This document shows positions 52,398 to 62,285 of a stretch of DNA of 64,000 nucleotides, piece by piece. The notes beneath the pieces are model-generated. The model was not told where the DNA came from and did not search any database. It saw only the letters and a list, made by a program, of their open reading frames with translations. A program made the position numbers and the translations under genes. How positions within the stretch are numbered: position 1 is the stretch's first letter; each line of letters opens with the position of its first letter. The DNA is from Jatrophihabitans telluris. GTDB taxonomy: Bacteria; Actinomycetota; Actinomycetes; Mycobacteriales; Jatrophihabitantaceae. The stretch lies in contig NZ_CP097332.1 in NCBI RefSeq assembly GCF_023516435.1, positions 310,001 through 374,000 of the forward strand. Reading direction: 5' to 3'.

Positions 52398-53786
52398 GTG
52401 CCACTGGTAGCCGGGGTGGATTCCTCCACCCAGTCCTGCAAGGTTGTCATTCGAGACGCCGACACCGGCGCGCTCGTCCGGCAGGGACGTGCCGTGCACC
52501 CCGAGGGGACCGAGGTCGACCCGCAGGCGTGGTGGGAAGCGCTGCACACTGCGATCGCCGCTGCCGGCGGGCTGGACGACGTGTCCGCGCTGAGCGTGGG
52601 CGGTCAGCAGCACGGGATGGTGTGCCTGGACGAGGACGGCCGAGTCGTTCGTCCAGCCCTGCTGTGGAACGACACCCGCTCGGCCAAAGCGGCCACCGAC
52701 CTCACCGAGCAGCTCGGTGCCCAGGCGTGGGCGGACGCGGTCGGCCTGGTGCCGGTGGCCTCGTTCACGATCACGAAACTGCGCTGGCTGGCCGAGCACG
52801 AACCGGAGCACGCCGCGCGAGTGGCGGCGGTATGTCTGCCGCACGATTGGCTGACCTGGAAGCTGTCGGGGTCCAGCGACATCCGCGATCTGGTCACCGA
52901 TCGCTCGGACGCCTCTGGGACCGGCTACTTCGATCCACGGGCGAACAACTACCGGCGAGACCTGCTGATGCTGGCCTTCGGCCGGGACCTGCTACTGCCC
53001 AAGGTGGCCGCACCCGCCGAGGCTGTGCGTGGCAACGGATCTTTGATTCTCGGCCCTGGCGGCGGTGACAATGCCGCCGCCGGCTTCGGGGTGGACGCCG
53101 GTGACGACGCCGTGGTCTCGTTGGGTACGTCGGGCACCGTCTTCGCCCGCAGCCGGACCGCCCCGGCCGATCCGTCCGGCATTGTGGCCGGATTCGCTGA
53201 CATGACTGGGCAATTCCTGCCGCTGGTCTGCACGCTGAACGCCGCTCGCATACTCGATGCGACGGCGAGGGTGCTCGGTGTCGATCTGCCCCGGCTGAGC
53301 GAGCTGGCCCTGCAGGCGGAGCCCGGCGCGGAGGGCGTGACGCTGGTCCCGTATTTCGAGGGAGAGCGCACCCCCAACCTGCCCGACGCGACCGGGGCGA
53401 TCCACGGGGTCACGCTGGCCAACGCCACACCGGCCAACTTCGCCCGCGCCGCCGTGGAGGGCATGTTGTCCGGGCTGGCTGAGGGCCTCAATGCCCTTGC
53501 CGCGCAAGGGTGTTCGGTCAGTGGGGTACGAATCGTCGGCGGTGCCGCGCAGTCCGAGGCGGTCCGCCGGATCGCACCGACCGTCTTCGGGGTACCGGTC
53601 GTCGTTCCCGCGCCGGGCGAGTACGTCGCCGACGGTGCGGCCAGGCAGGCGGCATGGGTCCTGACCGGAGCCGACACCCCACCGGTCTTCAGCCCGGCCG
53701 AACGGCCCGAGCGCTTCGAGGCTCCGCTCACTGCCGGCCTGGCCGAGCGGTACACCGAGGCTGCGCAGCACTACCTGAGACGGTGA
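52398..53786 (+). CDS. xylB: Xylulokinase
   Basis: A 462-residue FGGY-family kinase phosphorylating D-xylulose. It opens [16 protein letters not shown] (phosphate-1 motif), contains [14 protein letters not shown] and ALLWNDTRS for substrate binding, and [11 protein letters not shown] plus [17 protein letters not shown] in the second domain. The GTG at 52398 follows GAGGAG at a good distance. It is the second gene of the operon. Confidence 0.95.
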   Translation: MPLVAGVDSSTQSCKVVIRDADTGALVRQGRAVHPEGTEVDPQAWWEALHTAIAAAGGLDDVSALSVGGQQHGMVCLDEDGRVVRPALLWNDTRSAKAATDLTEQLGAQAWADAVGLVPVASFTITKLRWLAEHEPEHAARVAAVCLPHDWLTWKLSGSSDIRDLVTDRSDASGTGYFDPRANNYRRDLLMLAFGRDLLLPKVAAPAEAVRGNGSLILGPGGGDNAAAGFGVDAGDDAVVSLGTSGTVFARSRTAPADPSGIVAGFADMTGQFLPLVCTLNAARILDATARVLGVDLPRLSELALQAEPGAEGVTLVPYFEGERTPNLPDATGAIHGVTLANATPANFARAAVEGMLSGLAEGLNALAAQGCSVSGVRIVGGAAQSEAVRRIAPTVFGVPVVVPAPGEYVADGAARQAAWVLTGADTPPVFSPAERPERFEAPLTAGLAERYTEAAQHYLRR

Positions 53787-53793
53787 GTCCGCG

Positions 53794-54972
53794 GTGACGG
53801 TCTCCGGCTTGCCGGCCGGGCAGCACACGGTTCGTCGACACAACCAGCAACTGGTCCTGTCGGCGTTGCTCGAGGCCACCGGATCGCGGGCCGACCTCGC
53901 TGCGCGCACCCGCCTCACCAAGGCGACCGTGTCCAGTCTGGTCGATGAATTGCTCGCTGCCGGCGTTCTGCACGAAGGGCCCCCCGCATCCTCGGGTCCG
54001 GGCCGGCCCTCCCGCCCCCTTACGTTCTCTCCCTTCGGCCCGGTGGCCATCGGTCTGGAGATCAACGTCGACTACATCGCGGCCTGCGTGCTCGATCTGT
54101 CCGGGCGAACCGTGCGGCATGCGCGGGCCGAGGTCGACAACCGCGACCGGAGCCCGGCGTCGCTACTGCAGGACGCCGCGTCGATGACTCGGCGCATCAC
54201 CGACGGTCTCGGCCGCGGCGTGCTCGGCCTCGCCCTGGCGGTCCCCGGAGCGGTGTCTCCGGCCGGCCGCGTCATGCGGGCGCCGAACCTGCCGCGGTTG
54301 GCCGAGATCGAGCTCGCCGATCAGGCCGACGGTGCGCTGGGCCGGTGGGCCGGGTCCGGGGTGCTGATCGAGAACGAGGCCAACGTGGCCGCGCTGGCGT
54401 GGCTCCGGGATCGACCACGCGATGAGGATTTCGCCTACGTGTCAGGCGAAATCGGCGTGGGCGCGGGCCTGGTCGTCGGCGGGGGCCTCTTTCGTGGCGT
54501 GAACGGCTTCGCGGGCGAACTGGGTCACGTGGTGGTCGAGGCGGACGGGCCGGCCTGCGGCTGCGGCGGGCAGGGTTGCGTCGAGCAGTACGCCGGCCAG
54601 GACGTGCTGTTGGCCTCCGCGGGCGTGGGCGACGTCGATGGGCTGAGCGTGGCCTGGGCCTGCGGCGAACCTCGGGCGCGCGCGGCGGTGGAGCGCGCCG
54701 GCTCTGCCCTCGGCGTCGGGCTGGCCTCGCTGTTGAACGCGGTCGACGTCCCGCTCGTCGTCCTCGGTGGCCTGTATGCGCGGTTGTTCGACGAGATTCA
54801 CCCTTCGTTGCGGGCCGAACTGCATCGACGGGCCCTGTCCGCCCCGCATCACGGCGGACGGCTGCTGCGGTCCGGCCTCGGCAGCGAAGCGGCCGTGCTG
54901 GGTGCTGCGGGCATGGTCGTGGAACAGGCGTTGGCCGACCCCGGCAGACTCAGCGAGTCGGTCGGGAGTTGA
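53794..54972 (+). CDS. ROK-family xylose regulator (XylR-like)
   Basis: A 392-residue repressor with N-terminal winged helix (QLVLSALLEATGSRADLAAR, TRLTKATVSSLVDELLAAGV) and a ROK domain with IENEANVAALA, GGGLFRGVNGFAGELGH and the zinc site CGCGGQGCVEQYAG. It lies 7 bp behind xylB. It probably binds the dyad before xylA and is released by xylose. Its 3' end overlaps the convergent siderophore-interacting gene by 23 bp. Confidence 0.9.
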   Translation: MTVSGLPAGQHTVRRHNQQLVLSALLEATGSRADLAARTRLTKATVSSLVDELLAAGVLHEGPPASSGPGRPSRPLTFSPFGPVAIGLEINVDYIAACVLDLSGRTVRHARAEVDNRDRSPASLLQDAASMTRRITDGLGRGVLGLALAVPGAVSPAGRVMRAPNLPRLAEIELADQADGALGRWAGSGVLIENEANVAALAWLRDRPRDEDFAYVSGEIGVGAGLVVGGGLFRGVNGFAGELGHVVVEADGPACGCGGQGCVEQYAGQDVLLASAGVGDVDGLSVAWACGEPRARAAVERAGSALGVGLASLLNAVDVPLVVLGGLYARLFDEIHPSLRAELHRRALSAPHHGGRLLRSGLGSEAAVLGAAGMVVEQALADPGRLSESVGS

Positions 54973-55663
54973 GGTTCCAGTATCCCTTGGCGTAGACGTC
55001 GGCCCGGGACAGGCCGTGCACAGCGAGCGCCTCACGCAGGGCCACGACAGCCCGGGATTCGCCCAGGACGTAGGCATAACCCCGGCCGGTGGGCGGTTGG
55101 TATCCGGTCAGGGCGTCGGCCAGCTTGTCGGAATAGCCGGGGGCGGCGTGTCCGCGCGTCACCCAGGTGACCTCGGTGTTGTCGGGCAACGGATAGTGCT
55201 CGTGCTCGTTGGCGATCTCGGCGAAAACGCGGAGCCGAGGCGTTTCGGGGACCCCAGAATGCGCTTCAGCGATAGCCGCGATCGCCGGCAGGCCTGACTC
55301 GTCCGTCAACGCCAGCAGCCAGTCGGCGGAGGGCGTGTCGATGGCGCCCCGGGGGCCGAAGAAGGTCACCTGCTGCCCCGGCTCGATTTCGGCCGCCCAG
55401 GTGGAGCCGGGACCGTGCCCGTGCAGGACGGCGTCGAGGACCAGGTCGGCCCCCGATACGGCTCGGACGGTGTAGCGCCGGCGGACCTCGCGCAGGTCCG
55501 CACCGTCCAGCACGACGGCGATGTCGCACCCCAAGGGCCAGTCCTGGGCGGCGATGTCGGCGCCGGTCAGGGTGATGCGTCTCATCCGTGGCGAGAGATC
55601 GGCCACGTTGGTGACGTCCGTACGGAATTGCCCGGTGCGGGTGATGTGTTGAACAGAGGACAT
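54950..55663 (-). CDS. Siderophore-interacting protein (FAD-dependent ferric reductase family)
   Basis: A 237-residue protein of the ViuB/SIP family: PRMRRITLTG at the start of the FAD domain, REVRRRYTVRAV for FAD binding, HGPGSTWAAEIEPGQQVTFF, and the C-terminal LGESRAVVALREALAVHG and KGYWNLNSRPTR. Such enzymes reduce ferric siderophores in the cytoplasm. The ATG at 55663 lies 64 bp from the divergent Ohr gene. Confidence 0.88.
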   Translation of the reverse strand: MSSVQHITRTGQFRTDVTNVADLSPRMRRITLTGADIAAQDWPLGCDIAVVLDGADLREVRRRYTVRAVSGADLVLDAVLHGHGPGSTWAAEIEPGQQVTFFGPRGAIDTPSADWLLALTDESGLPAIAAIAEAHSGVPETPRLRVFAEIANEHEHYPLPDNTEVTWVTRGHAAPGYSDKLADALTGYQPPTGRGYAYVLGESRAVVALREALAVHGLSRADVYAKGYWNLNSRPTR

Positions 55664-55727
55664 GATGTGTTCAGCATGCCAGCAGGAGCTGGGTGCCGAT
55701 CACGTACCTCACGCCAGAAGGAGCAGC

Positions 55728-56150
55728 ATGCCCACCGAACTGACCAAGGTCACCTACACCACCTCCGCCACCGCCCACGGTGGTCGGGCAGGACACGTGC
55801 GCAGCGCCGACGGCCTCGTGGACTTCGACCTGGCCCAGCCCGGCACGACGCCCGAGCCCGCGGTCAACCCCGAGACGTTGTTCGCCGCCGGTTACTCGGC
55901 CTGCTTCCAGGGCGCACTGGCCAACCGGGCCAAGACGCAGGGCATCGACACGTCCGATTCGACGGTGACGGCGAACGTGTCGTTCGGGCTGGCTGATGAC
56001 GGTGGTGTGGGGCTGGCCGTCGAACTCGAGGTCACGATTCCCGGTGTCGAGGCTGCCAAGGCTCACGAGCTCGTCGAGCTGGCACATCAGTTCTGCCCGT
56101 ATTCCAAGGCCACCCGAGGCAACATCAACGTAACCCTTACCGTCGTCTGA
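55728..56150 (+). CDS. Organic hydroperoxide resistance protein (Ohr/OsmC family)
   Basis: A 140-residue peroxidase of the Ohr type with the two reactive cysteines in GYSACFQGAL and QFCPYSKATRGNINV. AGGAG six bases upstream fixes the ATG at 55728; the upstream in-frame ATG would add an unlikely tail. It detoxifies organic hydroperoxides using lipoylated or thiol partners. No MarR-type OhrR gene is adjacent. Confidence 0.92.
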   Translation: MPTELTKVTYTTSATAHGGRAGHVRSADGLVDFDLAQPGTTPEPAVNPETLFAAGYSACFQGALANRAKTQGIDTSDSTVTANVSFGLADDGGVGLAVELEVTIPGVEAAKAHELVELAHQFCPYSKATRGNINVTLTVV

Positions 56151-56165
56151 TCCCGTCGCGCTCTC

Positions 56166-56222
56166 CCGCCGTCCCGGCTCAGCACTGGCACGCCAAAAGT
56201 GTGCCAAAAGCCGGGACGGCGG
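56166..56222. terminator. Strong nested hairpin after ohr
   Basis: CCGCCGTCCCGGCT (56166-56179) pairs perfectly with AGCCGGGACGGCGG (56209-56222), and inside it TGGCAC (56186-56191) pairs with GTGCCA (56201-56206). A two-level hairpin directly behind the Ohr stop fits a transcription terminator. Confidence 0.85.
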
Positions 56223-56294
56223 CCGCAAGCCGGGCGTATCGTCCGTTAGCGGGGCAAACGCTGCCTCCGCTGACGTCGATAACGGAGGGCGCCG

Positions 56295-57587
56295 ATGGGT
56301 ACGCCGACACTCGATCGAGCATCGTCTTCAGGCCGTCCCGGCCGTGAGCCACTGACCGGCGAGCAGCGCAACGCCTTCGCCGCCGCGTTCATCGGCTGGG
56401 CCATGGACGCCTACGACTACTTCCTGGTCGTGCTCGTCTACGCCGACATCGCGAAGGACTTCGGGGTCAGCCTGGAACGCATGGCGTTCCTGACCACCGT
56501 GACGCTGCTGATGCGGCCGGTCGGGGCGGCCGTCTTCGGTCTCTGGGCCGACCGCGCCGGCCGCCGGACTCCGCTGCTGGTCAATGTCAGCTTCTACTCG
56601 CTGGTCGGCTTCGCCTGCGCCTTCGCCCCCAACTACGGCGTCCTGCTGGGGTTGCGACTGCTGTACGGGATCGGTATGGGCGGTGAGTGGGGCCTGGGGG
56701 CCGCGCTGGCCATGGAGAAGATCCCGACCCAACGGCGCGGGTTCTTCTCAGGGGTACTGCAGCAGGGATATGCCTTGGGCTACCTCCTCGCCGCGGTGAC
56801 CTACCTCGCCGTAAGCAACCTGACCACCTGGGGCTGGCGCGGAATGTTCGCCTTCAGCCTGCTCCCGGCGGTTATCTCGCTGTTCCTCCGGTCGCGCCTG
56901 TCGGAGTCGGAGGTGTGGGAGAAGGTCAAGCTCACCCAGACGCGGCCTGCCGACGTACTGAAGCAGCCTCTGGTGTTGCGGCGAATGCTGTATCTGATCC
57001 TGCTGATGACCGCCTTCAACTGGATGAGTCACGGCACCCAGGACGTGTACCCGACTTTCCTCAAGAAAGGCCTGGGTTTCTCGCCGAACACGGCCATCTA
57101 CATCGCGATCCTGTACAACGTCGGCGCGATGATCGGTGGCACCTTGCTGGGCAGTCTTTCCGAACGAATCGGACGCCGGTTGACCATTATCGGTGCGGCG
57201 CTGCTGGCGTTGCCGATCGTGCCGTTGTTCGCCCTGTCGCATGCGATCGGCTTCGTCTGCCTGGGCTCCTTCCTGATGCAGTTCTTCGTGCAGGGCGCCT
57301 GGGGAGTGATCCCGGCGCATCTGACGGAGCTCTCACCGGATGCGATTCGCGGGTTCTACCCAGGGGTCACGTATCAGCTGGGCAACTGCCTGGCGGCGTT
57401 CAACCTACCGATTCAGGAGCGTCTGGCGAAGTCGCACTCCTACGGTTTCGCCTTGTCCGTGACCATCGTTCCGGTACTCGTCGCTGTCATCGTGCTCGCC
57501 GCAATCGGCAAGGAAGCGCGCGGTGTGCGCTTCGGTGAGGTTCCAGAAACCGCTCCCACCCGACCCGCGTCACCGGCGCGGGCCTGA
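56295..57587 (+). CDS. MFS transporter of the sialate/carboxylate (SHS/AAHS) type
   Basis: A 430-residue carrier with twelve predicted helices. [20 protein letters not shown] at helix 1 and the loop 2-3 motif [10 protein letters not shown] are typical of SHS/AAHS carriers for sialic acid, lactate or aromatic acids, as is [16 protein letters not shown]. The substrate cannot be fixed. The gene is alone, between terminators. Confidence 0.85.
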   Translation: MGTPTLDRASSSGRPGREPLTGEQRNAFAAAFIGWAMDAYDYFLVVLVYADIAKDFGVSLERMAFLTTVTLLMRPVGAAVFGLWADRAGRRTPLLVNVSFYSLVGFACAFAPNYGVLLGLRLLYGIGMGGEWGLGAALAMEKIPTQRRGFFSGVLQQGYALGYLLAAVTYLAVSNLTTWGWRGMFAFSLLPAVISLFLRSRLSESEVWEKVKLTQTRPADVLKQPLVLRRMLYLILLMTAFNWMSHGTQDVYPTFLKKGLGFSPNTAIYIAILYNVGAMIGGTLLGSLSERIGRRLTIIGAALLALPIVPLFALSHAIGFVCLGSFLMQFFVQGAWGVIPAHLTELSPDAIRGFYPGVTYQLGNCLAAFNLPIQERLAKSHSYGFALSVTIVPVLVAVIVLAAIGKEARGVRFGEVPETAPTRPASPARA

Positions 57588-57627
57588 GTACAAAAGCGCT
57601 GCTGAACGGCCTGCTGAACGGCCTGTC

Positions 57628-57670
57628 GGGCCGGCCACGCGCTGGAGCGATCCATGCACGTGGCCGGCCC
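57628..57670. terminator. Bidirectional terminator candidate between MFS and ABC operon genes
   Basis: GGGCCGGCCACG (57628-57639) pairs perfectly with CGTGGCCGGCCC (57659-57670) around a 19-base loop, between convergent genes. GCTGAACGGCCT is duplicated just before it (57601 and 57614). Confidence 0.8.
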
Positions 57671-57721
57671 TTCCATCACGATCTGGCGTCACGATCGAGC
57701 TGGACCAGTGGGCCGAACGGG

Positions 57722-58696
57722 TCAGCTGGCGGGCTTGGCCAGATCAGCGATCGTGGTCAGGCCGTACTTGGTCGCGGTGGCCTTGGTGATCACGATGGCG
57801 TCACTGTCCTGGGCATCGGCCTGGGTCAGTGCCACCAGGTTCGAGGGCAGCGCCTTCGTCAGGGCGGTGTAGACCTCGTCGGGGGTGGTCGCCGTCGCGC
57901 TCTTGTCGATGTAGTACAGCAACGTGCCGTTGTACTCCGGGAACAAGTCGAGCGAGCCGGCCTTGAGCGCGGGGTAGTACTTCTCCCGGCTGCCGATGTT
58001 GAGCTTGGTCTTGATCGATGCCCCTTGCGCCTTGAGAGCCTCGGCGTAGATCTGGGCCAGCACGACGTTCTCGGGGAAGTTGGCCGAGCCCACCGTGAGC
58101 GACACACCCGCAGCACTGGAGCCGGAGGTGGCGAGGCCGTTGTCGGACAGCCACGCCTTGGCTACGGCGTCGGGATCCTGCTTGTCGTTCTGCACCTTGC
58201 CCACCAGCTTGCCGAGGGCGTCGGTGGTGAGCTTGGCCGAAATGCCGTTCAGGACGGTCTTGACGCCGTCGGTGACCTTCGCCTTGTTGATGATCGGCAC
58301 GACGTTCTGGGCGGCGAAGTTGCTCTTCGGGTCCTGCAGGATGACGAAGCCGTTGGCGGTGATGGACGGATCCGTCGTGAACAGGTCGGCCGCGTCGACC
58401 TGGCCGTTCTTCAGCGCGTTCACAGTGACCGGGCCGCCGGTGTCGGTGACGGTGTACTTGCCGAACTCGACGCCGTAGTTCTTCTGCAGGCCGGGCAGGC
58501 CGTCGGCGCGAGTCTTGAATTCCGGCGGGCCGCCCATGATCAGCTTCGAGGCGATGGTCGCGGTCGACGTGGTGCCGGACGCGCCCGAGGTGGCGGTGCC
58601 GCCGGTGGTGTTCTTGGAGCTGTCCGATCCGCAAGCGGTGAGGCCCACGGTGAGGGCGGTCACGGCCGCGCCGATGGCGAGCAGCTTGGATTTCAT
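57722..58696 (-). CDS. Glycine betaine/choline-type ABC transporter substrate-binding lipoprotein
   Basis: A 324-residue lipoprotein with signal and lipobox (LTVGLTACGSD), then an OpuAC/ProX-like binding domain (IMGGPPEF-like start, here KLIMGGPPEFKTRADGLPGL; SANFPENVVLAQIYAEAL; PEYNGTLLYYID). It binds quaternary-ammonium osmoprotectants outside the membrane and delivers them to the two permeases. Last gene of the operon, 94 bp behind the second permease gene. Confidence 0.9.
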   Translation of the reverse strand: MKSKLLAIGAAVTALTVGLTACGSDSSKNTTGGTATSGASGTTSTATIASKLIMGGPPEFKTRADGLPGLQKNYGVEFGKYTVTDTGGPVTVNALKNGQVDAADLFTTDPSITANGFVILQDPKSNFAAQNVVPIINKAKVTDGVKTVLNGISAKLTTDALGKLVGKVQNDKQDPDAVAKAWLSDNGLATSGSSAAGVSLTVGSANFPENVVLAQIYAEALKAQGASIKTKLNIGSREKYYPALKAGSLDLFPEYNGTLLYYIDKSATATTPDEVYTALTKALPSNLVALTQADAQDSDAIVITKATATKYGLTTIADLAKPAS

Positions 58697-58790
58697 GTTC
58701 TCTCCATAGGAATAGTTGAGTTAGTAAAAGTCTAGCCGGGCGGTACGACAACGACCGACGGGGCCGATCAAGACGATGGGCAACTGTGAC

Positions 58791-59558
58791 TCAAACGTTG
58801 GCCACCTCCGCTTCGACGACACGCGCCGTGCGCGCATCGGCACTCACGGCGACGTTTCTGGTTGAGAATCGGCCGGTCACGCCACGCGAAACGACGTAGC
58901 GCTGGATGAGGGCCAGCACGAGATCGGTCAGCAACGCCAGTGCGGCGACCAGCACGCCGCCGCTGATCATCTGGGGATAGTCCTGCTGAGCAAGCCCGTC
59001 GTAGATGAACCGCCCCAGGCCGCCGAGGGTGACGTAGGACGCGATCGTCGCCGTGGCGATCACCTGCAGCGCGGCCGAGCGGAACCCGGAGAAGATCAAC
59101 GGCAGGCTGTTGGGCAATTCCACCTTGAGCAGCACCTGCGAGCCGGTCATGCCCATCCCCTTGGCCGCGTCCCGCACCTCGGGTTCGACGTTGTCCACAC
59201 CGGCATAGGTATTCGACAGGATCGGCGGAATTGCCAGTAGTACCAGGACGATCTCGGTTGGTATCACATAGCCGGTGTCGGTTCGGCCGTGGAAGTGCGG
59301 GGCGATCACGACCACCAGCAGAACCAGCACGCCGACCGTCGGCAGCGCCCGGATCGCGTTGGCCGCGCTGACCACGTAGGTCGCCCGGCCGGTGTGACCG
59401 ATCACGAGGCCGAGCGGGAGCGCGATCACCAGCGCGATCACGAGCGCGATGGCCGAGAACCGGATGTGTGCCGTCAGCTGACTGGCGATGCCGGTGTCGA
59501 ACCGGGTGTTGTGCCAGTGACCCGGGTCGTTGAGCCAGTGCAGAACGTTGGTGATCAT
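58791..59558 (-). CDS. Osmoprotectant ABC transporter permease
   Basis: A 255-residue permease of the OpuCB/OpuBB type with about five helices and the cytoplasmic ATPase-coupling loop EVRDAAKGMGMTGSQVLLKV. The ATG overlaps the stop of the other permease (TGATG). A short polar tail (ARVVEAEVANV) is unusual but small. Confidence 0.9.
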   Translation of the reverse strand: MITNVLHWLNDPGHWHNTRFDTGIASQLTAHIRFSAIALVIALVIALPLGLVIGHTGRATYVVSAANAIRALPTVGVLVLLVVVIAPHFHGRTDTGYVIPTEIVLVLLAIPPILSNTYAGVDNVEPEVRDAAKGMGMTGSQVLLKVELPNSLPLIFSGFRSAALQVIATATIASYVTLGGLGRFIYDGLAQQDYPQMISGGVLVAALALLTDLVLALIQRYVVSRGVTGRFSTRNVAVSADARTARVVEAEVANV

Positions 59559-60259
59559 CAGCGCACCGCCTTCCGCCAAGGGGTCAAGGCCCGGGTGATC
59601 AGTAGCACCAGCGCATCGAGCACCAGGGCGAGCAACACGCACAACAGGATGCCGAGCACGATCGGCGGGTAGTAAGGGCTGGTGGTCGACAGCTTGAAGC
59701 CCTGATCGAACAGGGCTCCCAGGTTGGCCATGCCGATCGTGCCGGCCACGGCGGTGATGCTCACGCTCGAGACCACGGCCACGCGGACTCCGGCGGTGAT
59801 CACCGGCACCGCGATCGGCAGCTCGACCTTGAAGAAACGTCCCAGTGGCTTGTAGCCGATGGCCGTCGCGGCCTGCAGCGTCTCCTCCGAAACCGAGCCG
59901 AGGCCGTCCGCGACCGTGCGCACGAGCAGCGCGACAGAGTAGATCGTCAGGGCGATCGGGACCTGCAACGGCGAGAGCACGTCGAGGCCGAACAGCGGCG
60001 GGATGAGCACGAACAACGCGATGGACGGGATCGTGTAGAGCAGGCCCGTGATCGACATCATCGGCGGGTAGACCCACTTGTACCGGCGCGCCAACCAGCC
60101 CAGGGGCAACGCGATGAGCAGGCCGACGACGACCGGGACGACCGACAGCCAGGTGTGGTCCCAGAGCCAGCCCAGATCCTCCTTGCGGTGATCCATGAAA
60201 TAGCCCCAGAAGTACCAGGGGGAGGTGTTCGCGCTGTCGGCGAGGATGTGGGTGCTCAT
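59558..60259 (-). CDS. Osmoprotectant ABC transporter permease
   Basis: A 233-residue permease paralogous to its neighbour, with coupling loop EETLQAATAIGYKPLGRFFK and helices such as IALFVLIPPLFGLDVLSPL. The ATG at 60259 overlaps the ATPase gene stop by four bases. Together with the second permease it forms the heterodimeric channel. Confidence 0.9.
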   Translation of the reverse strand: MSTHILADSANTSPWYFWGYFMDHRKEDLGWLWDHTWLSVVPVVVGLLIALPLGWLARRYKWVYPPMMSITGLLYTIPSIALFVLIPPLFGLDVLSPLQVPIALTIYSVALLVRTVADGLGSVSEETLQAATAIGYKPLGRFFKVELPIAVPVITAGVRVAVVSSVSITAVAGTIGMANLGALFDQGFKLSTTSPYYPPIVLGILLCVLLALVLDALVLLITRALTPWRKAVR

Positions 60260-61356
60260 GCCGACGGCTCCGGTGTGCGCGCCTCGATCAGGTCGAGGAC
60301 TTCCCGAGCCGTGACCGAACCGAGCAGCCGGCCGCTCTCGTCCACCACGACACCTCGGCCCGAGGGCGAGGACAGGCAGGCGTCCAGCGCGGCTCGCAGT
60401 GAGCCGCCCTGGGTCGCCAGCGTGCCGCCTCGGTACAGCAAATCGTCGGTGACGGTCGTCGCACCGGCGGGTAGGTCGGCCAGGCTCAGCCAGCCCTGTG
60501 GCGCCCCGGAATCGACAGCCAGAATCCACTGGCCGTTGTCCGATCCGCGCGGGATGGGATCGCCCATGGAAACGGTCGGTTCGTCGTGCGTGCTGAGCCG
60601 GCCGGCGCTGGTGAAGCCCAGCGCGCGGTAGCCCCGGTCACGGCCGACGAAACCGGCCACGAAGGCATCCACCGGCCGCGAGAGCAACTCGGCCGGAGTG
60701 GCCAGTTGGGCCAGGTGCCCGCCCACCCGTAGCACGGCCACGTGATCGCCGAGCTTGATCGCCTCGTCGATGTCGTGGGTGACGAAGACGATGGTCTTGC
60801 CGAGATCGCTCTGCAGGCGCAGGAACTCCTCCTGCAACTGGTCACGCACGACCGGGTCCACGGCGGAGAACGGCTCGTCCATCAGCATCACCGGCGGGTC
60901 GGCGGCCAGGGCCCGGGCCACCCCGACGCGCTGCTGCTGCCCTCCGGACAACTGGGCCGGGTAGCGCTTGGCGAACCGGGTGTCCAGGCCGACCCGCTCC
61001 ATCAACTCCATCGCCAGCGCCCGGGCCTGCTTCTTGTCCGTCCCCAGCAGGTACGGCACCGAAGCGATGTTGTCCACGATGGTGCGGTGCGGGAACAGCC
61101 CGGCGTGCTGGATCACGTAACCGATACCGCGCCGGAGCTTGGCCGAATCGACCTTGGTCACGTCCTGGTCGTCGATCAGGATCCGGCCGCCGGTGGGCTC
61201 GATCATCCGGTTGATCATCCGCAGGCTTGTCGTCTTGCCGCAGCCGGATGGCCCGACGAAGACGGTGATCTCGCCGGACGGTGCCACCAGATCCAACTCG
61301 TCGACGGCCACCGTGCCGTCGGGATACTGCTTGGATACCTTGTCGAACCGGATCAC
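60256..61356 (-). CDS. Osmoprotectant ABC transporter ATP-binding protein with CBS domain
   Basis: A 366-residue ATPase with Walker A GPSGCGKTTS, signature LSGGQQQRVGVARAL, Walker B VMLMDEPFSAVDP and switch His in VFVTHDIDEA. A C-terminal region (about residues 250-360) with GRGVVVDESGRLLGSVTARE fits a CBS domain, the ionic-strength sensor in OpuA-type systems. The GTG start overlaps the IclR gene stop. Confidence 0.93.
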   Translation of the reverse strand: MIRFDKVSKQYPDGTVAVDELDLVAPSGEITVFVGPSGCGKTTSLRMINRMIEPTGGRILIDDQDVTKVDSAKLRRGIGYVIQHAGLFPHRTIVDNIASVPYLLGTDKKQARALAMELMERVGLDTRFAKRYPAQLSGGQQQRVGVARALAADPPVMLMDEPFSAVDPVVRDQLQEEFLRLQSDLGKTIVFVTHDIDEAIKLGDHVAVLRVGGHLAQLATPAELLSRPVDAFVAGFVGRDRGYRALGFTSAGRLSTHDEPTVSMGDPIPRGSDNGQWILAVDSGAPQGWLSLADLPAGATTVTDDLLYRGGTLATQGGSLRAALDACLSSPSGRGVVVDESGRLLGSVTAREVLDLIEARTPEPSA

Positions 61357-62069
61357 GTTCCTGTCTCCTGTTCTGGATCAGGGTCGACCTCGACCCCTAG
61401 TTGTGCGCCCAGTGCGCGAGCTTCCGAGGCCACGATCTGGCCGTAGTGCTGCATCGTCTCGTCGTCGATCCGGTAGGTGGGCCCGAGCACGCTCAGTGCC
61501 CCGGCGACGCCCCCGGGACGTCGGATGGGGGCCGCGATGGCGGTGACGTCCGGTTCCATCCGATCGCGTTCGGCCACGTAGTCCGACGACGGTGCCTGAT
61601 TCTTCAGTGCACGTCCGACAGCGAGGTTCTCCAGCGGTACGGAGCGGCCGATCCAGCTGGTGTGCCGCACGCTGTGGGTGCCCTCGACCATCGCCACGTA
61701 TATGCCGGTGTTGTTCGGCCCGGCGATGGACAGGTAGGCCGACTCACCGGTCGCGGCCACGATGCGGTGCAGAGCCGGCTCGCTGATGCGGACCAGGGTC
61801 TGGCGGCCGATCGCCGTCGCGCCGAGCTGGATCAGTCTCGGGCCGGCTCCGAAGGATCCTTCATCGTCACGCGCCACGAAGCCCGATCCCTCGAGGGTGC
61901 GCAGCAGGCGAAGGGCCGTCGAGGCGGGTAGGTGTGCGCGGCGAGCGGCCTCGGTGAGCGTGATCGATTCCTCCGCGCACACCTCCGACAAGAGCGCCAG
62001 GGCACGGTCGACGGTACGGGTCGAGGTGCCGGCGTTGATGGTGGTGCTGTTGGTCGTCAGAGCGATCAC
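61353..62069 (-). CDS. IclR-family transcriptional regulator
   Basis: A 238-residue regulator with N-terminal winged helix (VDRALALLSEVCAEESITLT, EAARRAHLPASTALRLLRTL) and IclR ligand domain (AATGESAYLSIAGPNNTGIY). The GTG at 62069 is preferred, because the frame upstream to 62210 is basic and unlike the family. It heads the ABC operon and is divergent from the aromatic lyase-like gene 216 bp away, so it probably controls both. Confidence 0.88.
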   Translation of the reverse strand: MIALTTNSTTINAGTSTRTVDRALALLSEVCAEESITLTEAARRAHLPASTALRLLRTLEGSGFVARDDEGSFGAGPRLIQLGATAIGRQTLVRISEPALHRIVAATGESAYLSIAGPNNTGIYVAMVEGTHSVRHTSWIGRSVPLENLAVGRALKNQAPSSDYVAERDRMEPDVTAIAAPIRRPGGVAGALSVLGPTYRIDDETMQHYGQIVASEARALGAQLGVEVDPDPEQETGT

Positions 62070-62285
62070 CGCCTTCCCGGGATTGTGCCTTCCACTGCGT
62101 AGAAGTGACTTTCCGTTAGGCGGTAGGATTGCACTCCGCGCCGAACTTCGGAAGCGTTTGGCCAGAAGTTTTCGAGAATGAAACATCGGACAGGCGACGT
62201 TTGCTTCCACCGTTTTTGTAACGATGCGGTATTCGTCCGGCGTCCTCTACCGGTTTTCCGAGCCTCACCAACCGGGGGTTTGCCA